In this document: piece after piece, positions 9,136 to 17,934 of the stretch
Layout: each line of letters starts with the position of its first letter
Position numbering within the stretch: position 1 is the stretch's first letter
Origin: Paractinoplanes bogorensis
Lineage (GTDB): Bacteria; Actinomycetota; Actinomycetes; Mycobacteriales; Micromonosporaceae
NCBI RefSeq assembly: GCF_018829635.1
Contig: NZ_JAHKKG010000002.1
Span: 186,001 to 250,000 of the forward strand
Length of the DNA stretch: 64,000 bases
Direction of reading: 5' to 3'
The notes under the pieces: model-generated
Database searches by the model: none
What the model saw: the letters and a program-made list of their open reading frames with translations, nothing else
What the model was told of the DNA's origin: nothing
Translations under genes and position numbers: made by a program

Positions 9136-10380
9136 TCAGGCGGCGATCAGGTCGTCGAGCAGGGTCGACGGGGTGGGTGCGGCCGACGGGAACACCACGT
9201 GCAGCGAGGTGCCGTCGCCCGGCCGGTCCGAGAGCGCCACCGTGGCGTGGTGCGCGTCCAGGATCTTCTTGGCCACGGCGAGCCCCCGGTCCGGCCCCGG
9301 CACGGTCGCCGGGTTGGCGATCGCGCCGTAGTACAGATGCGGGAACAGTTCGGGCCGCATGCCGTCGGGCAGGTCCATGTCGTCGAGGCGTACGGCCGGA
9401 CCCGACTCGATCTCGGTGCCGACCCGCACCCGGCCGCCCGACGGCGTGTACTTCACCGCCGCGAACAGCAGATGGGTGAGCACCTGCTCGAGGCGTACGG
9501 GATCGGCAATGATCGGCAGAGCCGGACCGCCGGCCTGGTTGAGGATCCAGATCTGCTTGGTCGCCGCGATCGGGCGCACGGCCTCGACCGCGCGCTGGGT
9601 GATGCGGGTGAGGTCGATCTGGCGCATGTGCAGGCTCTCGGTGCCGAACCCGGCCTCGGCCATCTCGGTCAGGTGGTGCAGCAGATCGAGGAAGCTGCGG
9701 ATGTGCCCGGCGGTGGCGCGCCCGATCAGGTCGGCCGTCTCGGCGTCGTGGTGGCCGGTCTGGCCGAGCTTTTCCAGGTACGACCCGATCAGGCGCAACG
9801 GTGCCCGCAGGTCCCCGCCGATCAGCCCGGCCAGGTCGTCCTTGCGGCGCTCGAGCTCCTGCAGCCGGGCCGTGGTGTTGGCCAGCGCGACCGCGTGCCG
9901 GCGCAGCTCCATCTGTGATGTGACCTGGCGGGCCAGCGCGCGCAGGGCCTGCAGCTGCTCGATGTCGAGCCGCCGGGGCACGTTGTCGACCACGCACAGG
10001 GTGCCCAGCGCGAACCCGTCGGTCGTGACCAGCGGAGCTCCGGCGTAGAAGCGAATGCCGTCGGGCCCGGTGACGTGCGGGTTGTCGGCGAACCGGCGGT
10101 CCTTGGTCGCGTCCGGCACCACCATCAGGTCCTTGCCCAGCACGGCGTGCGCGCAGAACGACACGTCCCGGTCGGTCTCGGTGTCCTCCATGCCGATCCG
10201 CGCCTTGAACCACTGACGATCGGTGTCGAGCAGAGTGACCAGAGACATCGGTGTTCCGCAGACGTTCGAGGCCAGCGCCACGATGTCGTCGAAGTCCTGC
10301 TCGGGCTGCGTATCGAGGATGTCGAGCGAGTAGAGCGCGGCGAGCCGGTCGGTCTCGTTGTCGGGCAGGGGAGCTTTCAT
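9136..10380 (-). CDS. GAF sensor with degenerate histidine-kinase module
   Basis: 414 residues; ATG preceded by GGAGGTGACCC. The N-terminal GAF domain (~15-165) includes the conserved RQWFKAR, DVSFCAHAVL and YAGAPL..GFALGTLCV segments. A short coiled coil leads to a HisKA-like helix where the usual S-H-E-L-R-x-P-L reads GGDLRAPL, so the phosphoacceptor His is Gly189. In the ATPase-like domain the N-box Asn is Ala307 (HLLFAAVKYTP) and no DxGxG G1 box is visible. I infer a soluble pseudokinase that senses through GAF and works by binding rather than phosphotransfer. No response regulator is nearby. Confidence 0.85.
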   Translation of the reverse strand: MKAPLPDNETDRLAALYSLDILDTQPEQDFDDIVALASNVCGTPMSLVTLLDTDRQWFKARIGMEDTETDRDVSFCAHAVLGKDLMVVPDATKDRRFADNPHVTGPDGIRFYAGAPLVTTDGFALGTLCVVDNVPRRLDIEQLQALRALARQVTSQMELRRHAVALANTTARLQELERRKDDLAGLIGGDLRAPLRLIGSYLEKLGQTGHHDAETADLIGRATAGHIRSFLDLLHHLTEMAEAGFGTESLHMRQIDLTRITQRAVEAVRPIAATKQIWILNQAGGPALPIIADPVRLEQVLTHLLFAAVKYTPSGGRVRVGTEIESGPAVRLDDMDLPDGMRPELFPHLYYGAIANPATVPGPDRGLAVAKKILDAHHATVALSDRPGDGTSLHVVFPSAAPTPSTLLDDLIAA

Positions 10381-10577
10381 GGGTCACCTCCGAGGCTGCC
10401 TCAAGAGGTACCACACAAAAGTAGCAATCCTCATGTTTCGGACTCTCCGGTTCACGCCGATCGATCTTTCAAGAAATAAGCGTTCCCCGTACGCATATGT
10501 CGCGCGCGGGGTAGAGCGATCGATCCCCGCCGTGGTATCCACTGAGGACGCCATCGACGACATCACGGGGGAACGTC

Positions 10578-13196
10578 TTGAAACGTTGGGGTGCCGCGCT
10601 CGCGTGCGGCCTGATGCTGGCTCTGAGTCTCAGCGGCGTGGCCGGCGCCGCGCCGTCCGCACCCGCACCAGCCGCCACACCTACTGCTTGCGCACCACTG
10701 CGCGAGGGCAACTTCGGCCCGCTCGCCGCCGATCAGGCCGGCTCGGCCGAGGTGCCGTCCGGCGCGACCGGCTGCCACCAGGTCACCCTCACCGCCGGGC
10801 CGCACTACATCCAGGTCCGCACCACCATCCAGACCGGGCTGCGCATCACCGTCCGTAACGCGGCCGGCGACGAGATCTGCACCGGCGGCGACAACTCGAT
10901 GCAGTGCGACATCCCGGCCACCGGGGTCTACACCGTCGAGGTGCCCAACCACTACGCGCAGGCGATCAGCTATCGGGTGGCCGCGATCCTGCAGGACACG
11001 GCGCACTGCACCACCCGGGTCAGCACCCGGTGGAACGCGACCACCACGCCCGTGCCGAGCACCGGCATCGAGGCGACCTGCGTGCGCTTCACCGGATCCG
11101 ACGCCGAGAAGGTCTACGTCTTCAACCCGCGCGGCGCCAGCAACGTCCGCAAGCTCGACGGATCGCTCGTCTGCGCGCTCCCGACGCAGTACAACGCGCC
11201 GTGCCGGCTCACCGGTGACGGCACCTTCCTGGCCATGACCGCCACACCGCCCGGCGTCACCAGCAACGAGATCGAGGTCCGCTCGGTCACCAAGCCGGTC
11301 GGCTGCCCGACCCACGCGCCTAAGGCGTTCGGCTCGCACAACAGATTCAGCGATGTGCGCTGCCGTGTGCTCGAGGTGCCGGCCGCCGGCACCTATTTCG
11401 TCCAGTCCCGGACCCTGCAAAACTCCGGCCAGCTCACCGGCGTCTTCGACCCGACGGGCAAGCACATCTGCACCACCGGCCCGCTCCCGGTGCTGCAGCA
11501 GGACGTCTGCGCGTTCCCGGCCGCCGGTCGCTACCTGGTCATCGCCGACACCCTGAGCAACCGCGTGGTGCGCAAGTCCTTCACCACGACGATCACCGCG
11601 ATGGACGGGCCAGGCTGCCGTCCCACCACCGTTCAGGGTGTCACCGGGGGCAACATCCGCGGCTCGTTCCGCGCGATCGGCCAGGTCGACTGCGCGGAGT
11701 TCACGGTTCCCTACGGCGTCGAGACCGGCATCGTGCTGCCGCCGAACGCGTCCGGGGCCGGTGTGCCGTTCACCCGGATCTTCGACAGCAACAGCAACCT
11801 CGTCTGCTCCACCTCGGAGTGTGACCTGCCCGGCCCGGCGACCTACCGGATGCTGCTGACCGCACCGTCCGCGGCGCCGACCGGCGACTACATCCTGGCC
11901 CTGCAGGACCGCTCTTCGCTGCAGAACTGCAAGCCGTGGAACGAGTCGGTGACGGCGACCTTCCGCCCGGGCAGGTTCACCGAGTGCTTCGAGTTCGTGC
12001 CCGAGACGAGCACCGACCTCAAGATCGCAGTGGAGCGGCTGACCGGCTCGGGCACCATGCACGCCACCGTGAAGCCGTCCGCCGGAGCGCCCTGCGACGG
12101 CGGCGACCAGGCCGCGTTCACCTGCGAGGTCTACGTCAGCAACACGACCCGGCTGCTGCTCACGGCCGACCCGGCCGCCGCGTCCTACCGGATCACCCGC
12201 GAATACGCGACGCCGCCCGGGCCGGATCCCGGCCCCGACCCGACGCCCGGTCCCCTGCCGACCCCGACCAGCTGCGCGCCGCTGACCGAGGGCAACTACG
12301 GGTTGCTCGCCGCCGACCAGATCGGCACGGCTACCGTGCCGGTGGGTGAGGTCGGCTGCCACAAGATCACGCTGTCGGCCGGCTGGCACTACATCCAGGT
12401 CCGCGGCACCGCCATGAACGGGGCCACGACCTACCTGCAGAACGCGCAGGGCAGCCGCACCTGCATGAAGCAGGCCGGCATCTACTGGAACTGCCTCGTC
12501 CGAGAGCCGGGCGTCTACACCCTCGAGGTGATGAACAACTGGGGCACCGAGCCGGTCAGCTATCGGGCGGCCGCGATCCTGCAGGACGAGTCCCGCTGCA
12601 CCACGAAGATCAGCACGGCGTGGGACGCGGAGCCCGTACGGCTTCCGCAGGGCGACCCGCTCGAGGCGCACTGCGTCACGTTCGACGGCACGGCGGGCGA
12701 GAAGATCCTCCGGTTCTCCGAGTCGGGCACCTTCGGCGTGATCGACGCCAACGGCAACGGGGTCTGCGGAAACCCGTGGCGTCACAACCCGCCGTGCGTG
12801 CTGACCGGCGAGGGCCCGTACACGGTGTCGACCCTCGCCCCGTCCGAGGGCACGAGCGACGAGATCCAGATCCGCTCGCTCACGCCCGCCGTCGGCTGCC
12901 CGACGGTCACGGTCGGTGGCACCGATCAGCCGAGTGACGTCCGTTGCCGCTCGCTGACCGTGCCCGCCGCGGGCACGTACGACGTCGCCGCGCTCGGCAC
13001 CGGCGGCGACACCCGCACGATCGCCATCTACGACACGACCGGTGTCTCGCCCTGCGAGTCGGCCGGGCGCGTCCCCAACGGGAGGTGCACGTTCCCTGCC
13101 GCCGGCACCTACACCCTGGTCGACGACGGAGCCTCCGCCGGCATCCATGACTACGGGCCGTACACGGTGAAGCTGACTCCGGTCCCGGCCGCCTGA
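10578..13196 (+). CDS. large secreted protein with internal duplication
   Basis: 872 residues. TTG start 6 nt after GGGGGAA, followed at once by a clear signal peptide (MKRWGAALACGLMLALSLSGVAGA). Residues ~38-320 and ~560-870 are homologous: CAPLREGNFGPLAADQAG matches CAPLTEGNYGLLAADQIG, and HYIQVR and YRVAAILQD recur. A Pro/Asp linker PGPDPGPDPTPGP separates the halves. Many regularly spaced Cys suggest disulfide-bonded beta-sandwich units, and the repeated PAAGTY-type motif resembles pre-peptidase C-terminal-like domains. No catalytic residues are evident. The function is unknown; a cell-wall or extracellular binding protein is the best guess. Confidence 0.8.
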   Translation: MKRWGAALACGLMLALSLSGVAGAAPSAPAPAATPTACAPLREGNFGPLAADQAGSAEVPSGATGCHQVTLTAGPHYIQVRTTIQTGLRITVRNAAGDEICTGGDNSMQCDIPATGVYTVEVPNHYAQAISYRVAAILQDTAHCTTRVSTRWNATTTPVPSTGIEATCVRFTGSDAEKVYVFNPRGASNVRKLDGSLVCALPTQYNAPCRLTGDGTFLAMTATPPGVTSNEIEVRSVTKPVGCPTHAPKAFGSHNRFSDVRCRVLEVPAAGTYFVQSRTLQNSGQLTGVFDPTGKHICTTGPLPVLQQDVCAFPAAGRYLVIADTLSNRVVRKSFTTTITAMDGPGCRPTTVQGVTGGNIRGSFRAIGQVDCAEFTVPYGVETGIVLPPNASGAGVPFTRIFDSNSNLVCSTSECDLPGPATYRMLLTAPSAAPTGDYILALQDRSSLQNCKPWNESVTATFRPGRFTECFEFVPETSTDLKIAVERLTGSGTMHATVKPSAGAPCDGGDQAAFTCEVYVSNTTRLLLTADPAAASYRITREYATPPGPDPGPDPTPGPLPTPTSCAPLTEGNYGLLAADQIGTATVPVGEVGCHKITLSAGWHYIQVRGTAMNGATTYLQNAQGSRTCMKQAGIYWNCLVREPGVYTLEVMNNWGTEPVSYRAAAILQDESRCTTKISTAWDAEPVRLPQGDPLEAHCVTFDGTAGEKILRFSESGTFGVIDANGNGVCGNPWRHNPPCVLTGEGPYTVSTLAPSEGTSDEIQIRSLTPAVGCPTVTVGGTDQPSDVRCRSLTVPAAGTYDVAALGTGGDTRTIAIYDTTGVSPCESAGRVPNGRCTFPAAGTYTLVDDGASAGIHDYGPYTVKLTPVPAA

Positions 13197-13198
13197 GC

Positions 13199-13240
13199 GC
13201 GTGTTGCCGGGTCGCCCCGCCAGGTGGCCCGGCAACACGC
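13199..13240. terminator. hairpin terminator
   Basis: Perfect 13-bp stem (13199-13211 with 13228-13240) immediately after the stop of the secreted repeat protein, followed by a short T/C-rich run. Confidence 0.8.
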
Positions 13241-13308
13241 TTCCCGCTTTGCCCCTTTTCGTCCGTTCCTGGGTACCGTGATCTCCCCACCGACGGACGG
13301 AGGTCCCC

Positions 13309-13878
13309 TTGCGAGCACGACGCCTGCTGGCCGGCGCAGCACTTCTCGCCGCTGCGGCCCCGGCGCCCGTCTTCACCGACGGGTTCGAGACCCCGGTCGT
13401 CGCCCAGGGCTTCACCCGCTATGCGACGGGAGCACAGCTCGGCCCGTGGACGGTGACCGCCGGCAACGTCGACCTCAGCACCACCCACCTGTGGTCCACC
13501 GCCCAGGGCCGGCAGAACCTCGACCTCGACGGCGACCGGGCGGGCGCGGTGGCCCGCACGATCACCACCACACCGCTGCTGACCTACCGCATCTCGTACG
13601 CGCTGGGCGGCAACTACGTCGGCGGGCCGGCCGTCAAGACCGGCGAGCTGCGCGTCAACGGCCAGGTCGCGCAGAAGCTGTCCTTCGACACGACCGGCAA
13701 GTCCCGCGACAACATGGGCTACACCCGCCACACCGCGTACGTGCTGGCCAAGGGAACCTCGATGCGGATCGAGTTCGCCAGCACGACGACACCGTCGGGC
13801 TACGGCCCGCTGATCGACGACGTCCGGGTCGACAAGTGTGTGGCCGTCCTGTGTTCCGCCCTGCTCAGCGGCGCATGA
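13309..13878 (+). CDS. small secreted protein, DUF642/galactose-binding-like fold
   Basis: 189 residues; TTG start after GGAGG. A short signal peptide (MRARRLLAGAALLAAAAPA) is followed by TDGFETP and a single beta-rich domain whose closing GYGPLIDDVRVD motif is typical of DUF642-like choice-of-anchor and carbohydrate-binding modules. It ends in CVAVLCSALLSGA with two cysteines. It follows the large secreted protein and may share its extracellular setting, but a terminator and its own RBS separate them. The 3' end overlaps the convergent VOC gene by 14 bp. Substrate unknown. Confidence 0.75.
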   Translation: MRARRLLAGAALLAAAAPAPVFTDGFETPVVAQGFTRYATGAQLGPWTVTAGNVDLSTTHLWSTAQGRQNLDLDGDRAGAVARTITTTPLLTYRISYALGGNYVGGPAVKTGELRVNGQVAQKLSFDTTGKSRDNMGYTRHTAYVLAKGTSMRIEFASTTTPSGYGPLIDDVRVDKCVAVLCSALLSGA

Positions 13879-14254
13879 CGATCTGAATCAGGTTTCCGCA
13901 GGTGTCGTCGAGCACGGCGGTCACCACCGGTCCCATGTCGAGCGGCCCCTGGGTGAACTTCACGCCCAGCTCCTGCAGCCGCTCGTACTCGGCGGGCACG
14001 TCGTCGACCGCGAACGAGGTGACCGGAATGCCGTCGGCCACCAGCCCCTCCTTGTACGGCCCGACAACCGGATGCCCGCTCGGCTCGAGCAGCAGCTCGG
14101 GCCCGTCCGGCTGCTCGGGCGACACGACGGTCAGCCACCGGGCATCCGGCCCCAGCGGAATGTCGTCCTTCACCCGGAATCCGAGAACCTCGGTGTAGAA
14201 CTTCTCCGCCTTGGCCTGGTCGTCCACGAACACGCTGGTGATATAGATCTTCAC
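13865..14254 (-). CDS. VOC/glyoxalase family protein
   Basis: 129 residues, a single vicinal-oxygen-chelate module of normal length: KIYITSVFVDDQAKAEKFY at the N-terminus, ELLLEP mid-protein and DTCGNLIQIV at the C-terminus. The GTG start overlaps the upstream ArsR gene stop by 4 nt (GTGA), so translation is coupled. ArsR-VOC pairs are common in actinobacteria, where the regulator controls its own operon. Substrate unknown; it could be a glyoxalase, dioxygenase or resistance protein. Confidence 0.88.
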   Translation of the reverse strand: MKIYITSVFVDDQAKAEKFYTEVLGFRVKDDIPLGPDARWLTVVSPEQPDGPELLLEPSGHPVVGPYKEGLVADGIPVTSFAVDDVPAEYERLQELGVKFTQGPLDMGPVVTAVLDDTCGNLIQIVMRR

Positions 14255-14538
14255 GGTGCCTGCCCCACGTCGTCGGTCGGCCACCGTTCGGCGATGGCCC
14301 GCAGAGGCGTCGTGTCGAGGCTGTGAAACTTGTAGCGCCCCTCGCGCCGGGACCTCACCAACCCCACGTCTTCGAGCACGTCGAGATGCTGAGACACCGC
14401 TTGCCGGGACGAGCTGACCCCATGCTTCATGACCAGTCGCCCGCACAGCTCGAACAGCGTCTGCTCCCCGCGTTCCCGCAGCTCATCCATGATGAGCCGC
14501 CGAGTCGGATCGGCCAACGCCTTATACACGTCCGCCAC
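14251..14538 (-). CDS. ArsR-family winged-helix regulator
   Basis: 95 residues from GTG at 14538: VYKALADPTRRLIMDELRERGE opens the winged helix, and SRQAVSQHLDVLEDVGLV is the recognition helix. There is no Cys pair of the arsenic/cadmium type, so it is probably a non-metal or stress-sensing member. First gene of a two-gene operon with the VOC protein and presumably autoregulatory. Confidence 0.9.
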   Translation of the reverse strand: MADVYKALADPTRRLIMDELRERGEQTLFELCGRLVMKHGVSSSRQAVSQHLDVLEDVGLVRSRREGRYKFHSLDTTPLRAIAERWPTDDVGQAP

Positions 14539-14775
14539 ACCCCAACCATAGGCAAGCCCCCACTTGCCTGTCAACGCACAAGGCACCGTCACCAGAGAGC
14601 GAGAGTTTCGGCTCCGGCGAGACGGCCGGCTTCGAGGATCTGGGCGACGGTTATCCGCGACGCCAGCCCGCGAGCCTCGTGGACGCCGTCGCCGCTCCCG
14701 ACACTGAGCATCGCGAGGCACCAGCGCAGCGCCAACACAAGATCGCCCGGCCCAGACTCACAGAGCAAGAATCCA

Positions 14776-14817
14776 CAACGCGGGGCACGCAACGCGGGGC
14801 CCGCAACGCGGGAACCG
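14776..14817. repeat. 14-bp tandem repeat x3
   Basis: Three consecutive copies of CAACGCGGGGCACG with one or two changes each, at 14776, 14790 and 14804. Confidence 0.75.
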
Positions 14818-14868
14818 ACCCCACCGCAACCACGCTCAGAGCGCAAGAATCCGTAACGTGGGGGGTTC

Positions 14869-14885
14869 GGGGGGCTCGGCCCCCC
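14869..14885 (-). terminator. GC hairpin downstream of tRNA-Ala
   Basis: GGGGGG (14869-14874) pairs with CCCCCC (14880-14885) over a 5-nt loop, about 60 nt past the tRNA 3' end on the minus strand. It could end that transcript; it is short and lacks a U-tract on that side. Confidence 0.4.
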
Positions 14886-14947
14886 GGCAGATATGACGCG
14901 CGCCCCGGTCCGCGTGTAGTCACGCGGACACAGGGCGCCCAAGCACG

Positions 14948-15021
14948 TGGAGCTGTGGGGATTTGAACCCCAGACCCCCTCGATGCGAACGAGGTGCGCT
15001 ACCAGACTGCGCCACAGCCCC
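14948..15021 (-). tRNA. tRNA-Ala(CGC)
   Basis: The minus strand folds as a 74-nt cloverleaf. The acceptor GGGGCTG pairs with CAGCTCC (one G-U), followed by discriminator A. The D-arm contains CAGTCTGGTAGCG. The anticodon stem CCTCG/CGAGG carries loop TTCGCAT with anticodon CGC, which reads GCG alanine codons. The T-arm TGGGG-TTCAAAT-CCCCA is intact. No CCA is encoded. It lies just downstream of the sepX-like gene on the same strand. Confidence 0.95.
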
Positions 15022-15098
15022 TACAGCCCGCGGACCGAAGTCCGTGGAACCGACGCAACATTAACAGGTCAGGCGTCCGAGTCGCGAACCGGCCCCAC

Positions 15099-15833
15099 CT
15101 ATGCGGTGTGGTGTCGGCCGCCTGCCTCGTAGGCTCGGCCGCGCAGGCCGCCGGCCCGGCGGTAGTAGACCGAGGGCGCCGTCGCCGGTGGCTCGTCGCG
15201 GTCCAGGCCCATCGCCGTTCGGCGGGCCGCCTCGCGCTGGGCCGCCAGCTGCTTCTGCTTCTCGCGCCGGTCGCGGGCCCGCCGGGCCTGTTCACGGCGC
15301 ACCATGGCCTGCTGGGCGGCCAGCCAGGCGGCCTCGCGGGCCTCGATGCGACGGCGCCGGCGGTCGGCCAGGGCGCGGTTGCGCAGGTGCACCAGGTCGA
15401 CCGCGAGCAGCGCCCCGGTCACCGCGAAGCCGATCCAGAAGCCGGGACCGACTGCGGCCACGCCCACCAGCTCGATGATGTTGAGCAGCAGCAGGGCCGC
15501 GAAGACGCGTCGACGCCGTACGACCGCGGGGGTGTGCCGCCGGGCCGGTGGGCGCCGGGCCGGGCGCCGGCCGGTCTTGACCAGCCGCAGGCGGCGGGGC
15601 GGCGAAGAGGTAACAGCCGGCGCCGGGACCGTAACCGAAACGAGCCGGCCGGGGTTGATCGGGCGTCGTCCGGGCACGGTTCGACGACGGCGGTGGCGCT
15701 GCAGCACCCTCGCCGTCGACGACGCCCGCTCCGCGGCCAGGCGCTCGGTGGCGTCGTACCGGCGCACGAGCGCAGGCGCGAGGGCGAGCAGTCCGGCCGC
15801 GGCGAGGACGGCGAGGAGCACCGAGGTCGGCAC
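15099..15833 (-). CDS. sepX: SepX/GlpR-like divisome membrane protein
   Basis: 244 residues from GTG at 15833 (AGGGGAG upstream). One N-terminal span (TSVLLAVLAAAGLLALAPAL) is followed by VRRYDATERLAAERASS and a very Arg-rich stretch. Two more spans lie near residues 110-145 (VFAALLLLNIIELVGVAAVG, FWIGFAVTGALLAVDL). The tail is a charged coiled coil. This architecture and the gene neighbourhood (galU, MoeA-like, GNAT) match Streptomyces SepX and corynebacterial GlpR, the membrane partner of the gephyrin-like Glp in cell division. I rely on topology and synteny, so the name is an inference. Confidence 0.72.
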   Translation of the reverse strand: MPTSVLLAVLAAAGLLALAPALVRRYDATERLAAERASSTARVLQRHRRRRTVPGRRPINPGRLVSVTVPAPAVTSSPPRRLRLVKTGRRPARRPPARRHTPAVVRRRRVFAALLLLNIIELVGVAAVGPGFWIGFAVTGALLAVDLVHLRNRALADRRRRRIEAREAAWLAAQQAMVRREQARRARDRREKQKQLAAQREAARRTAMGLDRDEPPATAPSVYYRRAGGLRGRAYEAGGRHHTA

Positions 15834-15990
15834 CCTCTCCCCTTCCGCCAGCTTCGAACGGCCCGCCTCGGAGTGGAGAACAGAGCGGACCGCAAGACCC
15901 AATCTCCCCGAGGCTACGGCCGCGAGCTGCGGAAATGCGCTCGACGCGCCGGGCGTGTCGAGCTGTGCGGATCAATAAGGCACACCGGGT

Positions 15991-16623
15991 TCAGGCCCGG
16001 ACGCGCCGCCACCGGGCCATCAGGCCGCCCTCGGCGGCGATCTCCTCGCTGGTCAGCGCATATCCGAGGTGGTCACGCCAGCCGCCGTCGATGTGCATGT
16101 AGCGCTGGTGGTACGCCTCTTCGCGGAACCCCAGCTTCTCGACGACCCGGCGGGACGGCCGATTTTCGGGGCGGATGTTGACCTCGATGCGGTGCAGTCC
16201 GCCGGGGCCGAAGGCGTGGTCGACGGCGAGCGCGAGGGCGGTCGGGATCACGCCCTGGCCGGCGACACGATGGTCGACCCAGTAGCCCGCGTACGCGGAA
16301 CTGAAGGCTCGCCGCACGATGTTGCCGAGGTTGAGGTGGCCGACGAGCCGTTCCTGGCCGTCGGATTCGCGCAGGCAGACCGCGAACGGCATGCTGTCGC
16401 CGCGGCGGCCGGCCCGTTTCATGTCGGCGTAGACGTAGCTGAAGGCGCGGGTCGAGTTCATCTCGGACCACGGTCCGGGCGGCGCCGATTCCCAGGGGGC
16501 GAGCCACTTCTGGTTCTCGATCCGCACTTCGGACCAGGCTTTGCCGTCGCCGCGTTTGTAGGGTCGCAGCAGCACCGGACCGTCCGCCAACGTGGCGGGC
16601 CACCCGGGTGTGGACCCCAGCAT
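15991..16623 (-). CDS. GNAT acetyltransferase, RimJ/RimL type
   Basis: 210 residues. N-terminal LRPYKRGDGKAWSEVR, then the acetyl-CoA site VDHRVAGQGVIPTALALAVD and the ENRPSRRVVEKLGFREEA signature of ribosomal-protein-alanine N-acetyltransferases. The ATG directly follows the TAG of the upstream MoeA-like gene with no gap, so translation is coupled. An acetyltransferase sits at this position in the locus of many actinobacteria. The substrate is unknown; ribosomal protein or a divisome partner are both open. Confidence 0.88.
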   Translation of the reverse strand: MLGSTPGWPATLADGPVLLRPYKRGDGKAWSEVRIENQKWLAPWESAPPGPWSEMNSTRAFSYVYADMKRAGRRGDSMPFAVCLRESDGQERLVGHLNLGNIVRRAFSSAYAGYWVDHRVAGQGVIPTALALAVDHAFGPGGLHRIEVNIRPENRPSRRVVEKLGFREEAYHQRYMHIDGGWRDHLGYALTSEEIAAEGGLMARWRRVRA

Positions 16624-17934
16624 CTATCGCCTCCGGTCGAGGAGCAGCACGTCCACGGTCGAGCCGGCGGCCGCCGTGGTGACCCGCTCGCCGAGCACCA
16701 ACAGTCCGTTGGCCTCGGCCAGGCCGGAGAGAGTGTACGGCCCACCGGCCAGCGGTTGCACCGTATGTCCGCCGCCGCGCCGTTCGGCCACGTGCGCGGG
16801 ACGGAATTCGCGCAGCCCGCCGGGCGACGACACCGTCTCGAGCAGGTGTGCCTTCACACTGGGCCGGAACACCGGTTCGGCCCCGGCCAGCAGCTGGACG
16901 ACCGGGCGGGCCAGCACCTCGAAGCCGATCAGGGCGGCGCCGGGCTCGCCGGGCAGGCACACCACCGGCACCTCCTCGCCGCCGACAGTGCCGAAGCCGA
17001 GGGTCGCGCCCGGACAGAGCGCGACGTCGGTGAACTCGACCGCGCCCCGGCCGGGGATGGGCCGGGAGAGCACCCGCCGCAGCATGTCGCCCGGTCCGGT
17101 GCCGGTGCCGCCGGTCGTGATGATCAGGTCGGCCCGCAGGGTCTGGTCTTCGAGCAGCCCGCGCAGCCCTTCCGGGTCGTCGTCGCAGATGCCGATCCGG
17201 TACGCGAGGGCGCCCGCCTCGACCGCGGCCGCCGTCAACGCGTGCGAGTTGGCGTCGACGACCTGGCCGGGCTGGCTGGGCCGGCCCACGTCGACCAGTT
17301 CGTCACCGGTCGCCACGACCACCACGCGTGGGCTGGGCCGCACCACGACGTGGCCGATGCCGGATGCGGCGAACGTCGCCACCATCGCCGGGGTCACGTA
17401 GGCCCCGGCCGGTGCGAGGACCTGCCCGGCCTGGATCTCGTCCCCGGCCCGCCGCACACCCGAGCCCCGCTTGGGCGCGTGCAGGATCTCGACGGCGGCC
17501 ATGCCCTGGTCGGTCCAGTGCACCGGCACGACGACGTCGGACCCGATCGGCAGTGGTGCCCCGGCGGCCACCGAGAAGCAGGTGCCGGGGCTCAGGCGTA
17601 CGGGACGCCAGCTCGCCGCCCCGAGATCGCCCACGACGTTGAGCCGGACCGGCCGCGGCCCGCCCTCCATCCGCCCGAAGGCGGGATGGGATCCGACCCG
17701 CCCCGCCCCGGACAGGTCTTCCCAGCGGGCCGCGAACCCGTCGATCGCGGCCTGGTCGAAAGCCGGGAACGGGTGCGGCGCCAGCACGTCGTTGGCCAGC
17801 ACGTTGCCGTGGGCCTGGGTCAGGTCGAGGTCGAGCGGAGGCAGCGCTCGCAACCTGCGCAGCACGCTGCCCAGGTATTCGGCGAGAGGCATCAGCTCGT
17901 TGGCGGCCGCCTCGGCATCGGCCGTGGCTGTCAT
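16624..17934 (-). CDS. glp: MoeA/gephyrin-like protein (probable Glp)
   Basis: 436 residues with the complete MoeA order: N-terminal LAEYLGSVLRRLRAL, ANDVLAPHPFPAFDQAAIDGFA, the MoCF fold with VVVVATGDELVDVG and TTGGTGTGPGDMLRRVL, and a C-terminal beta domain. By homology it could insert molybdenum into molybdopterin. No other molybdenum-cofactor gene is in the window, and the order galU-moeA-GNAT-sepX is that of corynebacterial Glp, a MoeA paralogue that binds FtsZ. The ATG overlaps the galU stop by 4 nt. I favour the divisome role; MoeA activity cannot be excluded. Confidence 0.8.
   Translation of the reverse strand: MTATADAEAAANELMPLAEYLGSVLRRLRALPPLDLDLTQAHGNVLANDVLAPHPFPAFDQAAIDGFAARWEDLSGAGRVGSHPAFGRMEGGPRPVRLNVVGDLGAASWRPVRLSPGTCFSVAAGAPLPIGSDVVVPVHWTDQGMAAVEILHAPKRGSGVRRAGDEIQAGQVLAPAGAYVTPAMVATFAASGIGHVVVRPSPRVVVVATGDELVDVGRPSQPGQVVDANSHALTAAAVEAGALAYRIGICDDDPEGLRGLLEDQTLRADLIITTGGTGTGPGDMLRRVLSRPIPGRGAVEFTDVALCPGATLGFGTVGGEEVPVVCLPGEPGAALIGFEVLARPVVQLLAGAEPVFRPSVKAHLLETVSSPGGLREFRPAHVAERRGGGHTVQPLAGGPYTLSGLAEANGLLVLGERVTTAAAGSTVDVLLLDRRR

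Larger units (their letters stand above)
14539..14947. other. intergenic region with short repeats
   Basis: About 400 bp between the ArsR gene and the tRNA. It contains a 14-bp tandem repeat (14776-14817), a repeated CAGAGC..AAGAATCC motif and the GC hairpin listed separately. Open frames here lack a plausible RBS or homology, and I see no gene. Confidence 0.5.

Noticed and set aside
10563..13415. 950-residue minus-strand frame
   Set aside because: Covers the secreted duplicated protein on the opposite strand, without an RBS or any recognisable motif.
14589..14942. 117-residue minus-strand frame between ArsR and the tRNA
   Set aside because: Runs through tandem repeats and the GC hairpin and lacks codon bias.
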